Source: Oscillospiraceae bacterium (GTDB lineage: Bacteria > Bacillota > Clostridia > Oscillospirales > Oscillospiraceae). From it: a stretch of DNA of 61,070 nucleotides. Below, one piece after another: positions 1-8,536 of this stretch; the stretch's first letter is position 1, and every line of letters begins with the position of its first letter. The position numbers were made by a program, and so were the translations under genes. The stretch covers positions 1-61,070 of the forward strand of contig JAFTHT010000003.1 in the NCBI GenBank assembly GCA_017457285.1, in the 5' to 3' direction. The notes beneath the pieces are model-generated. The model was not told the origin of the DNA, did not search any database, and was given only the letters and a program-made list of their open reading frames with translations.

Positions 1-15
1 ATCCTGAGTGAGCAT
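1..15 (-). CDS. 5' end of an unidentified gene running off the window
   Basis: On the minus strand an ATG at position 15 is preceded by a strong ribosome binding site (AAAGGAGG, 5 bases upstream) and by a good sigma-A-type promoter at 52-80. Only five codons are visible (M-L-T-Q-D), so no family can be assigned. The start sits in the right arm of an 11-bp inverted repeat (9-19 with 69-79), which could be the end of an insertion sequence, but this is not proven. Confidence 0.5.
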
Positions 16-79
16 AGGGGGCCTCCTTTGAGTGGATTGGTGGTACTTTTTATTCTAAGGATTTTGTTCCCTATGCTCA
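9..79. repeat. 11-bp inverted repeat around a promoter
   Basis: TGAGCATAGGG at 9-19 is a perfect reverse complement of 69-79, with 49 bases between. The arms overlap the start codon and the -35 box of the leftward gene. It could be an operator or the terminal repeat of a mobile element; nothing else in view decides. Confidence 0.5.
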
Positions 80-80
80 A
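52..80 (-). promoter_or_regulatory. Promoter for the gene leaving the left edge
   Basis: On the minus strand, TTGAGC (75-80) is followed by a 17-base spacer and TAGAAT (52-57). This is a good match to the housekeeping consensus with the best spacing. Transcription would begin near 45 and read leftwards into the gene starting at 15. Confidence 0.6.
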
Positions 81-98
81 CTATTAAATTATGACTTC

Positions 99-123
99 GG
101 GGTCAGGCTCATCGCCTGACCCC
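99..123. terminator. Perfect 10-bp hairpin between the left-edge gene and the LCP gene
   Basis: GGGGTCAGGC (99-108) and GCCTGACCCC (114-123) form a perfect stem with a 5-base loop. No T-run follows on either strand, so it is a weak terminator candidate. It may be a stabilising or insulating hairpin between the capsule terminator and the next promoter. Confidence 0.35.
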
Positions 124-146
124 AACATTTATTATAGAACCAGAAC

Positions 147-182
147 AAAACCACCCCAGAGCGACGCTCCGGGGTGGTTTTT
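147..182 (-). terminator. Intrinsic terminator of the capsule region
   Basis: AAAACCACCCC-A-GAGC (147-162) pairs with the complementary arm ending at 181 through a 3-base loop with one mismatch. The flanking A/T runs give a U-tract in both directions. It lies directly after the stop of the LCP gene (186), so it ends the leftward capsule transcript. Confidence 0.85.
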
Positions 183-185
183 CCA

Positions 186-1178
186 TTATTTCAGTTCGTA
201 GAAATATTTCAGAATCATCTTGTCCAGATAGGCCTCGTCCAGGTGGAACTCCATAAATTCCTTGCCTTTGACATTTTCGCCCTCCGGGGAAATCATATCA
301 GCCAGGGTATAATCCTTATACCGATTCGCCATATTCACGATGGCGTTATTGCTGCAATCGGTAATCATGTAGTCCTTCACATCCTCTAGGGCACCAAGCA
401 TGAAGGACGGGTCGGACTCCAGCTTGCTCCGAAGGGATTCCATGAAACCTTTCATATAGGCCCGATGCCGTTCCATTCGATTCAGATTCAACTGATTTCC
501 CAGATGATGACGGACCTGAACAAAATTCTTGGCTTGTTCCCCCCAAAGGGTCACCGTTCCAATGGGAATATTGGAATCCACCTCCGAGAAATCGTCGGTA
601 ACTTCAACGGTAACACCATCCACCGCATCATTCAAAATGGCGATGGCATCCATATTGATGGTCACATAATAATCAATTTGAAGGCCGTACAACAAATCCG
701 AAACGGTTTTTTTCAGGTTTTGACTGCTGTCTTCAAGGCCGGAGCCATAGGTATGGGCCAGGGCCAGCTGACCATGGCGGCTGCCGGCAGGCTTTCCGCC
801 GATGCCCAGAACGGGCATATCCACCATACTGTCGCGGTTCAGGCTGATGATATCCAGCTTCTTGTTCGTTTCGTCGAAAATCAGCAGCGAAATCATGTCC
901 GCCTCTGCCTCATTATTATAGGCACCGCTGGACACCATGGGGCCTTCGGTATCCACACCGGTCAGAAGTATGATGGTGGTATCCAGCTTGGGATAATATT
1001 CGACACCATCTCGCACGATGGTTCTATCTATGCCATCCTCCGCAGGCTCGGCACCCATATTAAAAACAGTGGACTCCAGAATCCGGAGCCCACTGTATAT
1101 CAGCACGAGCACCAGGATAAGGATCGCAACAACGATAACGACTTGTTTACGCTCGTCTTTACGTTTCATATCGCACAT
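186..1178 (-). CDS. LytR-CpsA-Psr (LCP) family wall-polymer ligase
   Basis: The 330-residue protein has a short cytoplasmic N terminus, one membrane segment (about 15-33) and an extracellular LCP domain. Family-type Arg/Asp residues are visible in LNRDSMV (113-119) and NRMERHR (233-239). LCP enzymes move lipid-linked glycopolymers onto peptidoglycan, so this is the likely final step that ties the capsule to the wall. It is the last gene before a strong terminator, directly after a surface protein and the Wzz/BY-kinase. An in-frame ATG at 1169 has a comparable ribosome binding site and may be the true start. Assignment to the family is firm; the substrate is inferred from context. Confidence 0.9.
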   Translation of the reverse strand: MCDMKRKDERKQVVIVVAILILVLVLIYSGLRILESTVFNMGAEPAEDGIDRTIVRDGVEYYPKLDTTIILLTGVDTEGPMVSSGAYNNEAEADMISLLIFDETNKKLDIISLNRDSMVDMPVLGIGGKPAGSRHGQLALAHTYGSGLEDSSQNLKKTVSDLLYGLQIDYYVTINMDAIAILNDAVDGVTVEVTDDFSEVDSNIPIGTVTLWGEQAKNFVQVRHHLGNQLNLNRMERHRAYMKGFMESLRSKLESDPSFMLGALEDVKDYMITDCSNNAIVNMANRYKDYTLADMISPEGENVKGKEFMEFHLDEAYLDKMILKYFYELK

Positions 1179-1197
1179 CCTATTCCTGCGAATGTAA

Positions 1198-1956
1198 TTA
1201 CTTGCCGCTCTTCTTCATGCTGCGGCTGTAAACCACAGTCAGAGCAACAACCGCAATCAGGCAGACAACGGCCACGCCGCCCCACAGCATCAGCTGCTTA
1301 CCGGAATCATCGCCGGTCTGGACAGGGGGCTTAACATCTTCTTCGGTTTCAACGGAGAAGGAAACAGGGCAGAAATCCTCGGCCACAACGGTGACAGTAC
1401 CGTCGCCGTTATTGGTGGAGGAAACCACAGACTTCCACTCCTCGTGCTTGTAGGTCATGGCATAAACATCCTGGTCAGCATCAACGCCCAGGTCGAAGAT
1501 AATTTCGATGGTAACACCGACGGGCTCCAGAATGGTAGGATGGTCCACCTCGGAATCGGAATTGCACAGGAAAGTCACGTCGAACAGGTCACGGATGACC
1601 ATCTTGGAAGCATCCAGGCCGAAAGCCTCGGCATAGGGCAGGGTCATCTCGCCGCTGAGCAGCTTGGCATAGACATCCAGCAGCAGCTCCTCAGCCGCAT
1701 CGGGAATCAGGGTAGAAGTAGCAGCATCGGCAACAGCGGTGATAACCAGGCATTCGGAGTAGACATAGCCGATAACCTGGCCGCCCTCGTCCTTAATAAT
1801 ACCCAGAGCGGGGTTGCCATCGGGATCGATGACGGGAACAATCTGGGGCGCGGGTTTATTGGTAACGCTGGGAGTAAACTCGTTAGCCGCGGACGCGGGG
1901 ACCACCAGAGTGGCGCAAAGCATCAGCACGGTAAGCAGGGCGATAATCTTCTTCAT
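1198..1956 (-). CDS. Secreted surface protein with a sortase-like C-terminal tail
   Basis: The 252-residue protein begins with a clear signal peptide (Lys pair, hydrophobic core, A-S-A-A cleavage site near 24). It ends with P-P-V-Q-T-G-D, a hydrophobic stretch of about 20 residues and a basic tail (SRSMKKSGK), the layout of a sortase-sorted wall protein although the motif is not the classic LPXTG. The middle has beta-rich sequence of no recognised family. It lies between the BY-kinase and LCP genes, so a role at the surface with the capsule is likely but its activity is unknown. The ribosome binding site is GGAG at 9 bases. Confidence 0.75.
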   Translation of the reverse strand: MKKIIALLTVLMLCATLVVPASAANEFTPSVTNKPAPQIVPVIDPDGNPALGIIKDEGGQVIGYVYSECLVITAVADAATSTLIPDAAEELLLDVYAKLLSGEMTLPYAEAFGLDASKMVIRDLFDVTFLCNSDSEVDHPTILEPVGVTIEIIFDLGVDADQDVYAMTYKHEEWKSVVSSTNNGDGTVTVVAEDFCPVSFSVETEEDVKPPVQTGDDSGKQLMLWGGVAVVCLIAVVALTVVYSRSMKKSGK

Positions 1957-2021
1957 AAAAACTCAACTCCATTTCAAATATTCCACACGCCCGTCGGCGC
2001 ATTGGTCAACAAAATCAGGGA

Positions 2022-3536
2022 TTACTGTTCTTTTTCAGCCTTGGCACCACGGGAAGCATAGCTGCCCTGATAGCGGCTGTAGTAGCGGCGATAGCCCTTG
2101 TAGTAGCGCTTGCCATAGCGGGCGGATTCGTCGCTGGTGCAGTTCAGGACCACACCCAGGATACGGGCATCCACGAACTTGAACTGGCTCACCGCATCGG
2201 CCAGGGCGTTGCGGTCGCAGTAGTTCTGGCGAACCACCAGCAGGACACCGTCCACCAGCTTGGCCGCCACCAGCGCATCGGATACCTCGCCAACAGGGGG
2301 CAGGTCCAGGATGATGTACTCATAGCTGGAGCGGAGCTCATCGAGCATATTCTGCATCCGCTCGGAGCTGAGCAGCTCGATGGGGTTGGGGGGATTCCGG
2401 CCGGAGGAAACCACATCAAAGTGGCAATCCTCGGTGGCGTATTTCTGAATCACATCCTGTTTGTCCACCTGACGGGTCAGGTAGTTGGACAGACCGGGGG
2501 TTTTCTGGATGGGCAGCTTGGCGTTCAGGGAGGGACGGCGCATATCGCAGTCAATCAGCAGCACACGCTTATCCAGCTGCGCCAGGGAATGGGCCAGGTT
2601 AACGGAGGACAAGCTCTTGCCTTCGCCGGCCAGGGCGCTGGACACACCAATGATGTGGCAGTCGTGGCCATCCACGAAGGAGAACTGCAGCTTGGTCCGC
2701 AGCAGCTTGTAGGCCTCGGAGGCGGCGAAGCTGATGCCGGAACCAATCAGAACCGGCTTCTTATCCCCTGTCAGGGCACCGGTACGGGATTTACTGTCGC
2801 GGTAGTAGTAACCACCCTTGTTGGCATTGAGCATATCGGGGACGGCAGCCAGGACGGGATGGTTGCAGCAATTCTGCACATCCTCTTCCACACGGATAAC
2901 CACATCGAACAGCTCCCGCAGCAACAGGACACCGGCGCAAAGCACGAAGCCCACCAGGAAGCCCAGCAGGGCATTCCGGGAATAGCTGGGAGAACTGGGG
3001 CCAGTGGGAAGCACGGGTCTATCCACGACGCTGGCGGATGCATTTTCTACCACCTCACCGATTCGGGCAGGCAGAACATCGACAATGGCATTGGCAATAT
3101 TCTCCGCCTCTTTGGGGTCGGTGCTGGTCACCTTGACCTGGAAAATTTCGGTACCGTTCACCGAAGCGGCGGAAATCATGTTTCTCAGCTCACCGACACT
3201 ACGGGTGGAACCGGCCTTATCCTTGACCATTTTCAGGGTTTCCCGGCTTTCCAGGATAACCGAATAAGTATCGACCAGGCTTTTCCGGGCATTCAGGTCG
3301 CTGGTTGTCAACACATCGCTGATATTGATATCACCCAGGACGCTGCTGTTATTAACATAGAACATAGCTGCGGCATCGTACTTCGGGGCCACAAAATAAT
3401 AGGTGCCAGCAAAGGTAACCACCGCGCACAGGACGCTGACCAGAATAATCAGCCAGCTTTTTCGCAGGAGGCTCGACATCATCTGCCGAAGGTCTACCTC
3501 CCTGCTGGATTCTTTTTCTTTTTCCTTATCGCTCAT
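2022..3536 (-). CDS. Wzz-type chain-length regulator fused to a BY-family tyrosine autokinase
   Basis: This 504-residue protein joins a Wzz/CpsC membrane part (membrane segments about 28-48 and 188-206 flanking an extracellular loop) to a CpsD-like kinase. Walker A lies in ALAGEGKS (301-308) and Walker A' in LLIDCDMRRPS (326-336). The C terminus (about 470-495) carries a cluster of around eight tyrosines, the usual autophosphorylation site. Such kinases control polymer length and export through cycles of phosphorylation. In many Firmicutes the two parts are separate genes; here they are one chain, as in proteobacterial Wzc but in a short form. It has its own promoter at 3616-3644. Confidence 0.93.
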   Translation of the reverse strand: MSDKEKEKESSREVDLRQMMSSLLRKSWLIILVSVLCAVVTFAGTYYFVAPKYDAAAMFYVNNSSVLGDINISDVLTTSDLNARKSLVDTYSVILESRETLKMVKDKAGSTRSVGELRNMISAASVNGTEIFQVKVTSTDPKEAENIANAIVDVLPARIGEVVENASASVVDRPVLPTGPSSPSYSRNALLGFLVGFVLCAGVLLLRELFDVVIRVEEDVQNCCNHPVLAAVPDMLNANKGGYYYRDSKSRTGALTGDKKPVLIGSGISFAASEAYKLLRTKLQFSFVDGHDCHIIGVSSALAGEGKSLSSVNLAHSLAQLDKRVLLIDCDMRRPSLNAKLPIQKTPGLSNYLTRQVDKQDVIQKYATEDCHFDVVSSGRNPPNPIELLSSERMQNMLDELRSSYEYIILDLPPVGEVSDALVAAKLVDGVLLVVRQNYCDRNALADAVSQFKFVDARILGVVLNCTSDESARYGKRYYKGYRRYYSRYQGSYASRGAKAEKEQ

Positions 3537-3615
3537 TCACAATGCCTCCAAATCCAGGCGTTTATCTTAAAGGGGCGCACCCAAGGCGCTACTACCCCAT
3601 TCGATAGCTAGATAT

Positions 3616-3644
3616 ATAATACCAACTTCTGCGGCCGTTGTCAA
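3616..3644 (-). promoter_or_regulatory. Promoter of the Wzz/BY-kinase, surface protein and LCP genes
   Basis: On the minus strand a perfect TTGACA (3639-3644) is followed by 17 bases and TATTAT (3616-3621). Transcription would start near 3609, giving a leader of about 70 bases before the ATG at 3536. This makes the last three genes a separate transcription unit or a secondary start within the capsule region. Confidence 0.8.
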
Positions 3645-3654
3645 TATGAAAACC

Positions 3655-4806
3655 TTACATTTTTCTCCACACCATTTTGTTCACTATGCCTGTATAGCTT
3701 TGAATAATCTTAATAATCTTCATAGAAACGTCCTCCCCATAGTCAGGGACCGGGATGCCATGGTGGGCCGCGGCGTTCATTTCCACCGCCGTATCCACCG
3801 CCTGGAGGAGGGAATCTCCATCGATGCCCGCCAGCAGGAAGCAGGCCTTGTCCAGGGCCTCGGGCCGCTCGGTGGAGGTGCGGACGCACACCGCCGGGAA
3901 GGGGTGGCCCACAGAGGTGAAGAAGCTGGATTCCTCCGGCAGGGTGCCGGAATCGGAAACCACCGCGAAGGCGTTCATCTGCAGGCAATTGTAATCGTGG
4001 AAGCCCAGGGGCTCATGCCGGATGACCCGGCGGTCCAGTTGGAAGCCGGACTGCTCCAGCCGCTTTTTGGACCGGGGGTGGCAGGAATAGAGGATGGGCA
4101 TATCATACTTCTGCGCCATGCGGTTGATGGCGGTGAAGAGGGACAGAAAATTCTTTTCCGTGTCGATATTTTCCTCCCGGTGGGCGGAAAGCAGGATATA
4201 TTTCCCCTTTTCCAGGCCCAAACGGGTGTGAATATCACTTTTTTCGATTTTGGGAAGGTTGCTGCGCAGCACCTCCGCCATGGGGGAGCCGGTGACGTAG
4301 GTCCGCTCCTTGGGCAGGCCGCAGTCCGCCAGATACCGGCGGGCGTGCTCGGAGTAGCACAGGTTCACATCGGAGATGATGTCCACGATCCGGCGGTTGG
4401 TTTCCTCCGGCAGGCACTCATCCTTGCAGCGGTTGCCGGCCTCCATGTGGAAAATGGGGATATGGAGCCGCTTGGCGCCGATGACAGACAGGCAGGAATT
4501 GGTATCCCCCAGCACCAGCACCGCGTCGGGCTGGATTTTCGCCATCAGCTGGTAGCTCTTGGCGATGATATTGCCCATGGTTTCGCCCAGGTCGTTGCCG
4601 ACTGCGTCCAGGTAAACCTCCGGGTCGGCAAGCTCCAGGTCTTTGAAGAACACGCCGTTGAGGTTGTAATCGTAATTCTGGCCGGTGTGGGCCAGCACGG
4701 TGTCGAAATAGGTTCGGCACTTTTTGATGACCTCCGACAGCCGGATGATCTCCGGCCGGGTGCCGACAATAATCAGCAGCTTCAGCTTTCCATTGTTTTT
4801 GAACAT
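3655..4806 (-). CDS. capG: Non-hydrolysing UDP-sugar 2-epimerase (CapG/WecB family)
   Basis: The 383-residue protein starts with the family signature IVGTRPEIIRL and has the later HREEN and SDSGTLPEES segments of UDP-GlcNAc 2-epimerases. With capE and capF just upstream, it fits CapG, the last enzyme in making UDP-N-acetyl-L-fucosamine, which inverts C2 of the L-talo intermediate. A plain UDP-ManNAc-forming WecB role cannot be excluded, but the three-gene context favours CapG. The start has an AGGAG site 6 bases away. It is separated from capF by the phosphatase gene. Confidence 0.85.
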   Translation of the reverse strand: MFKNNGKLKLLIIVGTRPEIIRLSEVIKKCRTYFDTVLAHTGQNYDYNLNGVFFKDLELADPEVYLDAVGNDLGETMGNIIAKSYQLMAKIQPDAVLVLGDTNSCLSVIGAKRLHIPIFHMEAGNRCKDECLPEETNRRIVDIISDVNLCYSEHARRYLADCGLPKERTYVTGSPMAEVLRSNLPKIEKSDIHTRLGLEKGKYILLSAHREENIDTEKNFLSLFTAINRMAQKYDMPILYSCHPRSKKRLEQSGFQLDRRVIRHEPLGFHDYNCLQMNAFAVVSDSGTLPEESSFFTSVGHPFPAVCVRTSTERPEALDKACFLLAGIDGDSLLQAVDTAVEMNAAAHHGIPVPDYGEDVSMKIIKIIQSYTGIVNKMVWRKM

Positions 4807-4986
4807 AGCGTTCTCCTATTTATAATGTATCCGCAACAGATGGTACGGGAATTGATCGTTTCGTGGAGCAACAAAAACCATGTCATTGCCACATCCCACG
4901 GCTTCCTCGCAATCATCACGTGTTTTCACATCACGATGAACGAAAGTCTCCGTAGGGGAGTTCTTTCATATCAATGACGGTGGGGC

Positions 4987-6255
4987 TTACCCCAGCCAAA
5001 TATCACGAATTGCGGCGATTTCCCGGGGGGTAACCCCAATTTCCAGCAGATAATTTTCCACATTTTCCTGCATGGTGTCGCCGTCGTAGGTTTCCAGCCG
5101 GTTCACCATATCCTTCAGCCGCGTGCGGTTGACATCGGCGGACATGAGAGCCGACAGCTCGAAATCCCGAATCAGGTCCTCTTCGCTGACCCCCAGCAGT
5201 GCCTGCAGCAGGTAGCAAACGGTGCCGGTCCGGTCGGTGCCATCGGTGCAGTGGAGGTAGGCGGGGTAATTGTCCCGGTCAGCCAGGTCCGCGAACAGAT
5301 TCCGAATCACCGGGCTCCCCTCCGCGGTGAAAATGCCGGTATAGGGCTGAACAGCGTAGACGCTATGCTCCACATTGGCCCCCAGGGGCGTATCCCCATC
5401 GGTGCCGCGCAGATCCATATCGTTCCGGACAGCCAGCCGCCGGGTCAGATTATCCCGACCCTCCTGGGTGGCGTTCTCCGGTGCGGCCCCCCGATACAGC
5501 AGCCCCTGCAGAAGGGTCTTGCCGTCGGTGGTGGTCCAGCCGCCCACATCCCGGGCGTTATGCAGACCATTGATGTTGAAAATCCGGGGGCCGGAGGCGG
5601 TTTCGAAGCTGCCGAAGGCACCGTTTTCCGTGCCGTCGGACAGGTACACCGTCACCCGGTAATGGTAGACCGTACCGGTTTTCAGGTTCCACAGCTCCAC
5701 GCTCCGCTCCTTGGCGGCCAAATCATAGCTCCAGGCCTTGGTAAAAACCGTCCGCTCCGAGATTTCCACCTTGGAGGCCACCACGGTGCAATCCCCTGGG
5801 AGGCTCAGCACCTCAAACGACAGGTTCACCGGCGCACCCACATCCAGCCGCTGACCGGTCTGATGGTAGGAATCCAGCACATCCGCCACCGGGGCGGTGA
5901 TGGGGGCATTCATATACGCCTGGGCGCCCTGGCCAATCAGCGTCAGGGGCTCGGAGAAATGGGGGATTTTTAGGGACAGCGTCCCTGCCTCCACCTGAAC
6001 GGAGGGCTGTGTGGGCTGCTCCTGGGTGGACACGGTGGTCCCCTGCCCATCCTCCGGGGGCTGTTCGTTCAGCGCAACCGCTATCAGCGTAATCAGCAGC
6101 ACAAAAAATACCGCCACCCCCGCCAGCTGCAGCTTGTATTTGCCGACAAGGTTCCAGAATTTGCTTCTGGACTTCTTTTTCTTGGACTTATGATGGTGAG
6201 AATGGTGGTGGTGATGATGCTGTCCCACCGATTCCTTTTTTTCTTCTTCAGACAT
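4987..6255 (-). CDS. Membrane-anchored tyrosine/dual-specificity phosphatase with an N-terminal histidine tract
   Basis: This is a 422-residue protein. Residues 13-22 are nine histidines broken by one serine, followed by a Lys/Arg-rich stretch (23-33) and one membrane segment (about 42-62). A fibronectin-III-like region precedes a phosphatase domain whose loop HCTDGTDRTG (about 335-344) has the Cys-X5-Arg signature, close to the MptpB/LipA type. By the positive-inside rule the catalytic domain is outside the cell, so it is unlikely to dephosphorylate the cytoplasmic BY-kinase. Phosphorylated surface glycans, lipids or inositols are alternative substrates. It splits capF from capG. The family is clear; substrate and role of the histidines are unknown. 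Confidence 0.85.
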   Translation of the reverse strand: MSEEEKKESVGQHHHHHHSHHHKSKKKKSRSKFWNLVGKYKLQLAGVAVFFVLLITLIAVALNEQPPEDGQGTTVSTQEQPTQPSVQVEAGTLSLKIPHFSEPLTLIGQGAQAYMNAPITAPVADVLDSYHQTGQRLDVGAPVNLSFEVLSLPGDCTVVASKVEISERTVFTKAWSYDLAAKERSVELWNLKTGTVYHYRVTVYLSDGTENGAFGSFETASGPRIFNINGLHNARDVGGWTTTDGKTLLQGLLYRGAAPENATQEGRDNLTRRLAVRNDMDLRGTDGDTPLGANVEHSVYAVQPYTGIFTAEGSPVIRNLFADLADRDNYPAYLHCTDGTDRTGTVCYLLQALLGVSEEDLIRDFELSALMSADVNRTRLKDMVNRLETYDGDTMQENVENYLLEIGVTPREIAAIRDIWLG

Positions 6256-6282
6256 TGGTCGATCCTCTCTTTTCCGGGAGCC

Positions 6283-7473
6283 TTAGACCGGCTCGCCAAC
6301 GGTATCCGGGTGGCCCGGGTCGAAGGGCTCGTTGGCCCACATCACCGTGACCAGGTTTTCGGTATCGCTCAGGTTGATAATGTTATGCGTATAGCCGGGA
6401 AGCATATGAATTGCCTGGATTTCCTCCCCGGAAACTTCAAATTCCAGCACTTCCTCCGTGCCAATCTTCCGCATTTGAATCAATCCCCGACCCGCCACCA
6501 CGATGAAAAATTCCCATTTGCTGTGGTGCCAGTGCTGGCCCTTGGTGATGCCGGGCTTCGAAATATTGACGCTGAACTGGCCGCATTTTTCGGTCCTCAG
6601 CAGCTCCGTAAAACTGCCACGGCTGTCCACGTTCATTTTCAGCGGGAAGGAAACCTTCTCCTTCGGCAGGTAGGAAAGGTAGGTGGAATAGAGCTTTTTT
6701 TCGAAAGAATCCGCCGGAATTTCCGGCATAACCAGGGTTTTTGGCTGGTTTTTGAAATTTTCCAGCAGGTTGACGATTTCGCCCAGCGTCACCTTGTGGG
6801 TGGTGGGCACATGGCAGTAGCGGCTGCCGGCGATGGGGGTCAGGCCATCGTAATCGCAGCGATGCTCCCTGCTTTCCAGGGCAGCGATCATCTCCTCCAC
6901 CAAATCGTCGATGTACAACAGCTCCAGCTCGATGGCCGGGTCTGTGACGGTGATGGGCAAATCATTTGCCATGTTGTGACAGAAGGTGGCTACGGCGGAA
7001 TTATAATTGGGCCGGCACCACTTGCCGAAGAGGTTGGGGAACCGGTACACCAGTACCCTGGCCCCGGTTTCTTCGCCATAGCGGAAGAACAGCTCCTCCC
7101 CGGCCAGCTTGGATTTGCCGTAGTCCGACTGGCCGTAGCGGCCGATGAGGGTGGCCTGGATGGAGGAGGACAGCATCACCGGACAGGTGTTGCCCTGCTC
7201 CTTCATACTATTTAATAATGTAGAGGCGAAGCCAAAATTGCCCGCCATGAACTGGCTCTGGTCCTTGGGCCGGTTGACCCCCGCCAGGTTAAAGACGAAA
7301 TCCGCCCGGCGGCAAAATTGGCTCAGCAGGCCGGGGTCGGTGTCGATGTCGTACTCAAAAATCTCGTCCACAGCAACCTGCCGGGTCCGGTCCTTGCCAT
7401 CCCGGATGTTTTTCAGGGCCGATACCAGATTTTTCCCCACGAAGCCCTTGGCTCCGGTAACAAGAATATTCAT
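6283..7473 (-). CDS. capF: CapF-like bifunctional epimerase/reductase for UDP-L-FucNAc
   Basis: The 396-residue protein has an N-terminal NAD(P)-binding fold (GAKGFVGKNL, residues 7-16) and a C-terminal cupin (about 300-385) with a His-rich metal site (GQHWHHSKWE). This two-domain order is specific to CapF, which epimerises C3 and reduces C4 of the CapE product. Its ATG overlaps the capE stop in the ATGA style, with GGAGG 7 bases upstream, so the two are translationally coupled. Confidence 0.93.
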   Translation of the reverse strand: MNILVTGAKGFVGKNLVSALKNIRDGKDRTRQVAVDEIFEYDIDTDPGLLSQFCRRADFVFNLAGVNRPKDQSQFMAGNFGFASTLLNSMKEQGNTCPVMLSSSIQATLIGRYGQSDYGKSKLAGEELFFRYGEETGARVLVYRFPNLFGKWCRPNYNSAVATFCHNMANDLPITVTDPAIELELLYIDDLVEEMIAALESREHRCDYDGLTPIAGSRYCHVPTTHKVTLGEIVNLLENFKNQPKTLVMPEIPADSFEKKLYSTYLSYLPKEKVSFPLKMNVDSRGSFTELLRTEKCGQFSVNISKPGITKGQHWHHSKWEFFIVVAGRGLIQMRKIGTEEVLEFEVSGEEIQAIHMLPGYTHNIINLSDTENLVTVMWANEPFDPGHPDTVGEPV

Positions 7474-8510
7474 GCCTTGCCCTCCGCCGCCAATTCATCC
7501 CGGATGTATTGCAGGGACAGCAGCTTTTCCTTCACCTGCTCCACGGTCATTTGGGCGGTGTTGCTGCTGTTGAACTCGGTCAGGGGGTTGCGCGCCACGC
7601 TGCCCTCTTTGAAATACTTGTCGTAATTCAGGCCCCGCTTGTCGCAGGGGACCCGGTAGAAGTCCCCCAGATCCACGGCGTGTTCGCATTCCTCGTTGGT
7701 CAGGAGGGTTTCGTACATTTTCTCGCCGTGGCGGATGCCAATGACCTTGATCTCATGGCCGGGGGCGAACAGCTCCGTAACGGCCTTCGCCAGGGTCCCG
7801 ATGGTGCAGGCCGGGGCCTTTTGCACCAGAATATCGCCGCTTTCGCCCTTCTCAAAGGCGAACAGCACCAGCTCCACCGCCTCCTCCAGGCTCATGACGA
7901 ACCGGGTCATGGTGGGCTCGGTGATGGTGATGGGCTTGCCGGCGCGGATCTGGTCAATCCACAGGGGCACCACACTGCCCCGGCTGCACAGCACATTGCC
8001 ATAGCGGGTGCAGCAGATTTTGGTGGCCTTGGTGGTGCGGCTCTTGGCCACCACGACTTTTTCCATCATGGCCTTGGAGGTGCCCATGGCGTTGACGGGG
8101 TAGGCGGCCTTGTCGGTGGACAGGCAAATGACGCTCTTGACCCCCGCCTCGATAGCGGCAGTCAGCACATTATCGGTGCCGATGACGTTGGTTTTCACCG
8201 CCTCCAGGGGGAAAAACTCGCAGGAGGGCACCTGTTTCAGGGCCGCGGCGTGGAAAATATAGTCCCCCCCATGCATGGCGTTCTTCACGGACTGGATATC
8301 CCGCACATCGCCAATGTAGTAGCGGATTTTCTCCGCCAGCTCCGGCCACTTGGACTGAAATTCATGGCGCATATCATCCTGCTTCTTCTCGTCTCTGGAG
8401 AAGATCCGGATTTCTCCGATATCCGTGTTCATAAAATAATGCAGCACCGCGTTACCAAAAGAACCAGTACCGCCGGTGATCAGCAGGGTCTTATTTGCAA
8501 ACAGCGACAT
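7470..8510 (-). CDS. capE: UDP-GlcNAc 4,6-dehydratase/5-epimerase (CapE)
   Basis: The 346-residue protein is an extended short-chain dehydrogenase with the NAD motif TGGTGSFGNA near the start. It has the typical CapE segments IRIFSRDEKKQDD, HAAALKQVPSCEFFP and STDKAAYP, and an MGTSKAMMEK active site where the usual Tyr of the YXXXK motif is Met. It begins L-FucNAc synthesis by inverting dehydration of UDP-GlcNAc. The ATG at 8510 with AGGGGA upstream is preferred over an in-frame TTG at 8540. The gene is coupled to capF. Confidence 0.94.
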   Translation of the reverse strand: MSLFANKTLLITGGTGSFGNAVLHYFMNTDIGEIRIFSRDEKKQDDMRHEFQSKWPELAEKIRYYIGDVRDIQSVKNAMHGGDYIFHAAALKQVPSCEFFPLEAVKTNVIGTDNVLTAAIEAGVKSVICLSTDKAAYPVNAMGTSKAMMEKVVVAKSRTTKATKICCTRYGNVLCSRGSVVPLWIDQIRAGKPITITEPTMTRFVMSLEEAVELVLFAFEKGESGDILVQKAPACTIGTLAKAVTELFAPGHEIKVIGIRHGEKMYETLLTNEECEHAVDLGDFYRVPCDKRGLNYDKYFKEGSVARNPLTEFNSSNTAQMTVEQVKEKLLSLQYIRDELAAEGKA

Positions 8511-8536
8511 AGTCTTTCCCCTCTTTTTCCAGCTTC

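Noticed and set aside
4850-4930. A further family A repeat between capG and the phosphatase gene
   Set aside because: ATGTCATTGCCAC and CTCGCAATCATCAC hint at a decayed copy, but too little is kept to call it.
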